A stretch of DNA of 11,934 bases, from assembly GCA_029882235.1 (NCBI GenBank), contig JAOULB010000027.1, forward strand, positions 1 to 11,934. The letters run 5' to 3'. The notes under the pieces are model-generated. The model was not told where the DNA came from, did no database searches, and saw only the letters and a program-made list of their open reading frames with translations. Positions within the stretch are counted from its first letter, which is position 1. Each line of letters starts with the position of its first letter. The position numbers and the translations under genes are program-made. Below are positions 7,481 through 11,934 of the stretch, one piece after another. This DNA is from Gammaproteobacteria bacterium (GTDB lineage Bacteria > Pseudomonadota > Gammaproteobacteria > UBA6429 > Thiohalophilaceae).

Positions 7481-9049
7481 TTATCGCCGCATTTTGATAT
7501 CTGAAAACGATTTTGTCGTATGACATTGAACACACTTACGACCAAATTCGCCATCATGTGCATCATCACCACCATGGCAGTCGCCGCAGGTACTGAACTG
7601 TTCTTTTACATCGGAAATTGATCGGTTGTGACAGTCATGACAATGAAGCTTTCTATGCTTGCCTGTAATTTTAAAGCTGGTCTGCCGGTTATGGTCAAAT
7701 CGCCACACTCTCCAGCCATTTGGATTATGGCATAGCTCACAACGCACCCCTAATTTTTGTTTGTGCACGTCATCTGATTTGTGACAGGCTGTACAGTTTT
7801 TCTTTGCATCCTTGTACCGATTCGTTAAGTGACATTCTTCACAGGACACCGCAGAATGCAGCCCAACCAACGGGAATTTGGTTAAGTCATGATCAAAAAT
7901 CACTTTCTTCTCCCAGCCATAGATATTGTGGCAACGTTGACACTCTTTTCCCTGCTGACCTTTATGTACATCATCTTTTTTGTGGCACTCGCGGCACTTC
8001 CGTCGGTTTTCATTTTTGTTTGGCTTGCTGGTATGGCAATCCTCACATTTTGCCTTTTTATGTTTTCCTTTTAATGGAAACTTGGTTTTCTTGTCATGAT
8101 CAAAAAATGACTCTTTCCATTTTATTGACTTGTGGCAATCCTGACATTTTTTACCAAACACCCCTTTATGGCTATCATCGTTTTTATGACAACTATAACA
8201 ATCTTTTTTCAGTTTAACTTTATAAGGATCTTTTCTGTGACAGTCATTACATTGTATTTTCTTGTGCCGCCCCTTTAAGGGAAACTTGGTCTTTTTGTCA
8301 TGATCAAATTTCATTTTCCCCCAACTTTGCGGGTTATGACATTTTTCACAGTTGCGGCGACTTTTCTTTTTATGAACATCATCAAATTTATGACAGTCAT
8401 AGCATTTGTTTGTTGTTTTTACATACCGATTCCCTGGATGACAGTCTACACAAGCCGTTTTTTTGTGTTTTCCTTTTAATTTAAATTTTGTTTCGTCGTG
8501 CTTATAAATAATAAGCTTCCAGTCTTTGCCTGTATGGCAATTGTTACAGCTTTGCTGTTTTTTCTTTAACCGATTAAAACCGCCTTTGTGTGGATTCTGT
8601 TTTTTATGGCACGATTCACAGCGAGAATCTGCCTGTCGATACTTCTTGCCCTTTTTATGACATTGCTTGCATTCCACATGCTGGTGTTTCCCCAGCAATT
8701 GCATGTCGGTTTTATCATGATCAAAGGTATACACATTTAGCTTTACAATATCTTCCTTGCGGCCCTTATGATCGGTGTGACAATCTTTACATTTTTGTTT
8801 TTTATATATTTTTCCGTGATAGCCGTTTTTGTTTTTAATATCTTTCGATACTTTCTTATGGCACTTGCGACATAATGCGTCCTGACTCACGCGCCCAAGT
8901 ACATTATGGCAATTGCTACATTCTTTCTCGTATTTTTTATGTCCCTGAATTACCTTGCCCGGCATCACCAGCGACTCTATCGACGCTGCAAATGCTCCAG
9001 AATAGAACAGACACAAAAAAACAATAATAAACCCTGCAAATCTATTCAT
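7481..9049 (-). CDS. 21-haem periplasmic cytochrome made of seven c7/c3-like three-haem modules
   Basis: 522 residues. The signal peptide is at about 1-21 (cleavage near AFA-ASI). Twenty-one CxxCH motifs begin at C44, 60, 87; 127, 144, 168; 200, 216, 234; 267, 284, 302; 335, 352, 370; 403, 419, 437; and 470, 488, 506. They group as seven triplets; from the third onward the repeat is 67 or 68 residues. Modules two to seven each supply three extra His: in the FDHD-like segment (H111, 184, 250, 318, 387, 453), in GKH or LH (H122, 195, 262, 330, 398, 464) and in the DDxHKG-like segment (H154, 226, 294, 362, 429, 498). This is enough for bis-His ligation of all their haems; module one has H37, H78 and H94. 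By hand count 98 of 522 residues are Lys. Chains of c7 domains are known as periplasmic 'nanowire' cytochromes (12 haems in Geobacter GSU1996). The ATG directly follows the cytochrome b stop, suggesting translational coupling and a role as its electron acceptor or donor. Confidence 0.93.
   Translation of the reverse strand: MNRFAGFIIVFLCLFYSGAFAASIESLVMPGKVIQGHKKYEKECSNCHNVLGRVSQDALCRKCHKKVSKDIKNKNGYHGKIYKKQKCKDCHTDHKGRKEDIVKLNVYTFDHDKTDMQLLGKHQHVECKQCHKKGKKYRQADSRCESCHKKQNPHKGGFNRLKKKQQSCNNCHTGKDWKLIIYKHDETKFKLKGKHKKTACVDCHPGNRYVKTTNKCYDCHKFDDVHKKKSRRNCEKCHNPQSWGKMKFDHDKKTKFPLKGRHKKIQCNDCHRKDPYKVKLKKDCYSCHKNDDSHKGVFGKKCQDCHKSIKWKESFFDHDKKTKFPLKGKHKKAKCEDCHTSKPNKNENRRKCRECHKKDDVHKGQQGKECQRCHNIYGWEKKVIFDHDLTKFPLVGLHSAVSCEECHLTNRYKDAKKNCTACHKSDDVHKQKLGVRCELCHNPNGWRVWRFDHNRQTSFKITGKHRKLHCHDCHNRSISDVKEQFSTCGDCHGGDDAHDGEFGRKCVQCHTTKSFSDIKMRR
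7484..8725 (-). repeat. Tandem triple-haem modules (67-73 residues each)
   Basis: Modules two to seven of the 21-haem cytochrome repeat the order FDHD - FPLKGKH - CxxCH - CxxCHK-x-DD-x-HKG - CxxCH - W. Modules four and five are the most alike (both contain DKKTKFPLKG), consistent with internal duplication of a three-haem ancestor. Confidence 0.8.
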
Positions 9050-9895
9050 TTAATACAGATGCACGACAAATACATGCACTATCCCTGTCAGCACCAGCAT
9101 TACGAACAATGGATAATGCAAATAATGCCAGATGGAAAATAATCTTACATATGCTGTAAACCCCGAGAGCTGCTTTACATTTTGAATATATATTTTTATT
9201 GTCTTCTTTGCCTTTCGTTTAAGATCTCTATATTCAGAACCTGCCAGTCCTTTTTTTTCTGCATATCGTTTTATTATTTTATTGGTGTATGAAGTTATCC
9301 GAAAATAAATGATGCGTGATAACACCATAACAACGGGCAGCCTTAACAGACTTAAAATAATTCCCCGATGGGTAAGACAGCTTGCCTCATAACGCTGCAT
9401 CGCCGTTATAAGCTCATCACCTAATCGCAGCCGTTTGCCGAGCTTACCTTTATTGATGTTTAAATGTTCTTTCAGTTCCTCAAGGTTTGCGTGGCGCCCA
9501 TAGAGTCCATAATGAATTTTTGCGTAAAAAAATCGGCCAATCAGGCCGCTACTCGCAACAACAATCATGGCAAGCATTGCCAGGGTGCTATTTGCCGAGC
9601 CTAGTGAAAAATTGGAATGAAACAGAATCATCACCGGGCCAACCACACCCATGATCATATGGGCCTTAAACCAGGGTTTTACTGATCCCCAGCTTTGCAT
9701 TACGCGCATTTTTTTACGCATCGGGTACAACAACAGCAAAAGCATCAAGCTCCCACCCATGATGCCGAGGTAATAACCTAACCCCGATTCCGCTGACAGA
9801 TAACTTTGGTCTCTTGTTAGCCAACCAGCAATAATAAGCAGACCCGTGAACAGAAAAAAACCAACTTTAGACAAAGTATAAATATTGCGAAACAT
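9050..9895 (-). CDS. Inner-membrane di-haem b-type cytochrome (candidate quinone-cytochrome oxidoreductase subunit)
   Basis: 281 residues, first gene of the cytochrome operon. Hydrophobic helices are visible at about 10-26, 38-57, 79-97, 104-122, possibly 179-198, and 252-279, with a basic, probably cytoplasmic region at about 124-240. Two His pairs have H-x13-H spacing, H79/H93 and H260/H274, each within one hydrophobic helix. This is the arrangement expected when two b haems are held between two helices, as in ferric-reductase-like and other b-type electron-transfer proteins; H257 and H279 are also near. There is no CxxCH. The likely job is to pass electrons between the quinone pool and the 21-haem cytochrome encoded immediately after it with zero spacing, analogous in logic to Geobacter CbcL or CbcBA. 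The direction of flow cannot be told. The ATG at 9895 has only a weak Shine-Dalgarno, but a good promoter lies just upstream. Confidence 0.8.
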   Translation of the reverse strand: MFRNIYTLSKVGFFLFTGLLIIAGWLTRDQSYLSAESGLGYYLGIMGGSLMLLLLLYPMRKKMRVMQSWGSVKPWFKAHMIMGVVGPVMILFHSNFSLGSANSTLAMLAMIVVASSGLIGRFFYAKIHYGLYGRHANLEELKEHLNINKGKLGKRLRLGDELITAMQRYEASCLTHRGIILSLLRLPVVMVLSRIIYFRITSYTNKIIKRYAEKKGLAGSEYRDLKRKAKKTIKIYIQNVKQLSGFTAYVRLFSIWHYLHYPLFVMLVLTGIVHVFVVHLY

Positions 9896-9926
9896 AAGCC
9901 ACTGAAAACCCTTATAAGTGCGCTTA

Positions 9927-9954
9927 TTTATACCAGCATTACACGTAATAACAA
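9927..9954 (-). promoter_or_regulatory. Predicted promoter of the four-gene cytochrome operon
   Basis: On the - strand TTGTTA (9954-9949) and TATAAA (9932-9927) are separated by 16 bases, and TGG immediately precedes the -10, giving an extended -10 element (TGnTATAAA). Transcription would start near 9920, about 25 bases before the cytochrome b ATG. It sits between the terminator of the upstream gene and the operon start, where a promoter is needed. I see no clear operator palindrome. Confidence 0.5.
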
Positions 9955-9998
9955 TGCTATTGGTTCCCTGTTTTAGAAAAATCCCTGCTGAATTGAAT

Positions 9999-10027
9999 AA
10001 AAAAGGGGTGGTCGCTCGACCACCCCC
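9999..10027 (-). terminator. Rho-independent terminator of the heptahaem cytochrome gene
   Basis: A perfect 10-bp inverted repeat (10005-10014 with 10017-10026, core GGGGTGGTCG) with a very short 2-base loop, or 8-9 bp with a slightly larger loop. Read on the - strand it is followed by six T residues (A-run at 9999-10004). It lies 26 bases after the stop codon of the 10053-11934 gene. On the + strand no T-run follows, so it works in one direction only. Confidence 0.88.
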
Positions 10028-10052
10028 TATAGCACTACTACTCGTTACGATA

Positions 10053-11934
10053 CTAGCTGTTAATGCGCACCCTCCTGAGCAGATAGATGATGCTCATCAG
10101 TATCAACAATGGGAGTACTGGGTCAAACAGCGCACCCTTTCTTACTGTACAGCCTCCACCGCCATCAGCAGATGCGGCCCCACCCTCACCAGCGACATCA
10201 CGGTCGCGACGATCACCATCGTATTTGTCAGATTCATCCGAACTCTGGTTATTTCCATCGTTCAGATAGCTGGCAATGTCATCAATGGTGCTATCTGCCA
10301 ATAGTGCATCCAGATAGTTCATCGCGGTCTCACCACTGATGGCGCTTCTGATTTCACCCGCTGAGGCACCTCGCACATCTCCTTCAGCACCACCACGACC
10401 TTCGGCACCGTGACAGGCTGCACAGTAAGTCGCATAGAGTCCTGCTGGTGAGGTATCGACCACCACATTACCACCGCCAATTGCGGTAGCGATTGCGGCA
10501 AGCTCTTCAACAGTTAGACCGGATAGACCATTCATTGCAGGTACACCATTTATCGCAGTCTGGATCTGATCAGCTGACCGTCCTGCTTTACTTCCTGGGG
10601 CTGAACCATGACAACTTGCACAGTTATCGGCATACAGCTGAGCACCGTCGAGAGGTACATTACCTCCTCCACCAGAGCCACCACCGCCTGAACCACCACC
10701 GCCACCAGTGAATATGGCTGCGGCAATTGCATCGATTTCTGCTGCAGTCAATGACAGGCCGTTCATCGATGCCACATTTCCGATTGCAGCGGTTATTTCC
10801 GCAGCTGTTCGGTCCGCCTTTGCGCCGGGTGCTGTGCCATGACAACCCGCACAGTTATCAGCATAGAGCTGAGCACCATCGGGTGGGGTACCACCGCCGC
10901 CTGAGCCACCGCCACCGGAGCCACCACTGCCGCCGATTGCAATTGCAATAGCATCCAGTTCAGCCTGTGTCAGGCCACTTAGACCATTCATCACACCGAC
11001 ATTGCTGATGGCTGCGCTGATTTCAGCTGAGCTACGACCCGCCTTGGCACCGGGTGCGTTGCCATGGCAACCAGAACAGTTCAGGTTATAGAGCGCCAGA
11101 CCATCAAGTGAACCGCCAGCCCCAGGGTCGGGAACCATGATGCTACCGTTATCACCATTGAGGAAGTCAGTAATGGCTTGTAGCAGTTCTTCACTTAGCC
11201 CAGAGAGATAGTTCATATCGGTTTCACTATCAATGGCACTCTGAATACTACTGAGCGATGAACCGCGAACATCTTCTTCAGCACCACCACGACCTTCCGC
11301 GCCATGACAGGCCAGACAGTATTGATCGTAGATGGACTCTTTGCTGACTTCGATCATGCCATTACTACCACCACCGGATTCACCATTCAGGTAAGCTGCA
11401 ATCAGATCGATCTCTGCATCCGTGATGAGCGCAGTAAGATAATTCATATCTGCTTCACCATTGATTGCATCTTTGATTGAGTCCGCAGTCTCACCGGTGA
11501 CGGCTTCTTCAACGCCACCTTCACCTCCAACACCATGACAGCTTGCACAGTAAGAGTTATACAGGCCTTCACCATCAGATGCCTGACCGCCACCACCACC
11601 ACCATTATTGGCAATCGCATCAGACACGGCCTGAATTTCGGCATCGGTGAGTGAAATGCTGGCCATTGCCTGCACTACACCAATTGCACTCTTGATTTGA
11701 GCAAAGGAACGACCGGCCTTGGTACCCGGCGCTGCACCATGACAGCTCGCACAATTGGTGTTATAGAGTTCCAGTCCATTCAGTACAGGGTCTGGATTAT
11801 TAACGGCACCAATATTTGCTGTCGTTGTTGCTGTGCCGGTCAAACCATCATTGTCTGTCACTGTCAGACTGACGTTATACAGGCCAGCAGCCGTATAGGT
11901 ATGTGTTGGTGTTGCACCGGTTCCAACAGAACCA
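10053..11934 (-). CDS. Surface-type heptahaem protein: PKD-like domain, seven cytochrome c domains, C-terminal sorting signal (N-terminus outside the window)
   Basis: The frame is open to the window edge, so the start is missing; a GTG at 11861 falls inside a domain and is not a credible start. The first visible residues (YTAAGLYNVSLTVTDNDG) are the end of a PKD-like domain, common in extracellular proteins. Seven class I cytochrome c domains of about 60-80 residues follow, with CxxCH at about 11751-11739, 11549-11537, 11318-11306, 11078-11066, 10853-10841, 10622-10610 and 10424-10412. Each has a Met about 30 residues later (MNGLS or MNYL in six of them) as likely sixth ligand, so His/Met haems are expected. 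Two domain types occur in the order A-B-B-A-A-A-B: type A has CHGxAPGxKA, type B has CHGxxGxGG. Domains are joined by Gly/Ser linkers. The C-terminus is a sorting signal. It probably carries electrons at the cell surface, but other redox roles are possible. Confidence 0.88.
   Translation of the reverse strand, partial: GSVGTGATPTHTYTAAGLYNVSLTVTDNDGLTGTATTTANIGAVNNPDPVLNGLELYNTNCASCHGAAPGTKAGRSFAQIKSAIGVVQAMASISLTDAEIQAVSDAIANNGGGGGGQASDGEGLYNSYCASCHGVGGEGGVEEAVTGETADSIKDAINGEADMNYLTALITDAEIDLIAAYLNGESGGGSNGMIEVSKESIYDQYCLACHGAEGRGGAEEDVRGSSLSSIQSAIDSETDMNYLSGLSEELLQAITDFLNGDNGSIMVPDPGAGGSLDGLALYNLNCSGCHGNAPGAKAGRSSAEISAAISNVGVMNGLSGLTQAELDAIAIAIGGSGGSGGGGSGGGGTPPDGAQLYADNCAGCHGTAPGAKADRTAAEITAAIGNVASMNGLSLTAAEIDAIAAAIFTGGGGGSGGGGSGGGGNVPLDGAQLYADNCASCHGSAPGSKAGRSADQIQTAINGVPAMNGLSGLTVEELAAIATAIGGGNVVVDTSPAGLYATYCAACHGAEGRGGAEGDVRGASAGEIRSAISGETAMNYLDALLADSTIDDIASYLNDGNNQSSDESDKYDGDRRDRDVAGEGGAASADGGGGCTVRKGALFDPVLPLLILMSIIYLLRRVRINS
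10071..10163 (-). other. C-terminal protein-sorting signal (JDVT-CTERM/GlyGly-CTERM-like)
   Basis: The last part of the heptahaem protein has a tripartite layout: an acidic, polar stretch, then GGGGCTV, then a hydrophobic helix (FDPVLPLLILMSIIYLL), then RRVR and the end. This resembles the C-terminal signals cleaved by dedicated intramembrane proteases in Gram-negatives, most like the JDVT-CTERM type as I remember it. The Cys after the Gly run may become a lipid-modified or anchored residue. The assignment to a specific CTERM family is from memory. Confidence 0.6.
10280..11755 (-). repeat. Mosaic array of seven cytochrome c domain units (A-B-B-A-A-A-B)
   Basis: Type B units three (about 11180-11330) and seven (about 10290-10440) are strongly alike at DNA level around the haem motif (both encode CHGAEGRGGAE followed by DVRG), and type A units four to six share CHGxAPGxKA and MNGLS. 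Alternation of the two types suggests block duplication and reshuffling within the gene. Confidence 0.7.
10662..10709 (-). repeat. Natural (GGGGS)n-type interdomain linker
   Basis: Encodes 16 residues of only Gly and Ser (GGGGGSGGGGSGGGG pattern) between cytochrome domains five and six. A similar linker of 14 residues sits at about 10890-10931 between domains four and five. They would act as flexible tethers between haem domains. The repeated GGN codons make the DNA locally repetitive. Confidence 0.8.

Noticed and set aside
7720..8217. A 165-codon + strand open frame
   Set aside because: It is antisense to the 21-haem cytochrome; the repeated CxxCH and Lys codons keep the opposite strand free of stops. 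Its predicted peptide has no recognisable domain and no upstream signals.
9918..10304. A 128-codon + strand open frame spanning the intergenic region
   Set aside because: It runs through the operon promoter, the terminator hairpin and the antisense of the heptahaem gene's 3' end; no ribosome binding site or domain supports it.
11859..11861. GTG as the start codon of the heptahaem gene
   Set aside because: The same frame continues upstream to the window edge and reads as part of a PKD-like domain, so the true start is outside.
4273..11934. Base-composition contrast (AT-rich 21-haem gene versus GC-rich heptahaem gene) as a sign of horizontal transfer
   Set aside because: The difference is explained by amino-acid content: Lys codons in one, Gly and Ala codons in the other. 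No mobile-element genes, attachment sites or flanking repeats are seen.

Overview
The window reads as a chromosomal segment of a Gram-negative bacterium, probably a gammaproteobacterium or a close relative that uses multihaem cytochromes for electron exchange across the envelope. This rests on gene style: signal peptides, an outer-membrane beta-barrel, a SPOR domain, a C-terminal sorting signal and abundant CxxCH cytochromes. No taxonomic marker gene is present, so the placement is tentative.

Left part, + strand (1-4271): the 3' end of an unrecognised gene (1-219); a prolyl-4-hydroxylase-like 2-oxoglutarate/Fe(II) dioxygenase (259-858); then, after a possible sigma70-type promoter, a two-gene unit. 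That unit encodes a membrane-anchored, cytoplasm-facing FAD/NAD(P) oxidoreductase with two ferredoxin-type motifs (994-2295) and an exported Sel1 plus ankyrin-repeat protein (2304-4271).

Central part, - strand (9895 down to 4273): a compact four-gene operon that is the most interesting content. In transcription order it encodes an inner-membrane b-type cytochrome with two H-x13-H haem-ligand pairs, a very lysine-rich 21-haem cytochrome built from seven three-haem modules, a 13-haem cytochrome with an exact 23-residue haem period, and a cysteine-free outer-membrane beta-barrel carrying periplasmic SPOR and TPR domains. Together these could form a continuous electron path from the quinone pool through the periplasm to the outside (or inward), 2 b plus 34 c haems in all. 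The parts list resembles Cbc-type quinone-linked cytochromes combined with a porin-cytochrome conduit. I recall a proposed class of such clusters in iron oxidisers (PCC3) with a large periplasmic multihaem cytochrome, and this may be a member or a variant; I could not check that here.

Right part, - strand (10053 to the window edge at 11934): the 3' portion of a large exported protein with the end of a PKD-type domain, seven single-haem class I cytochrome c domains joined by Gly/Ser linkers, and a C-terminal Gly-rich/Cys/transmembrane/Arg sorting signal. It ends in a clear rho-independent terminator, and a good promoter for the four-gene operon lies just beyond it. It is therefore a separate transcript but a plausible surface partner. 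There is no gene-free stretch longer than 300 bases.
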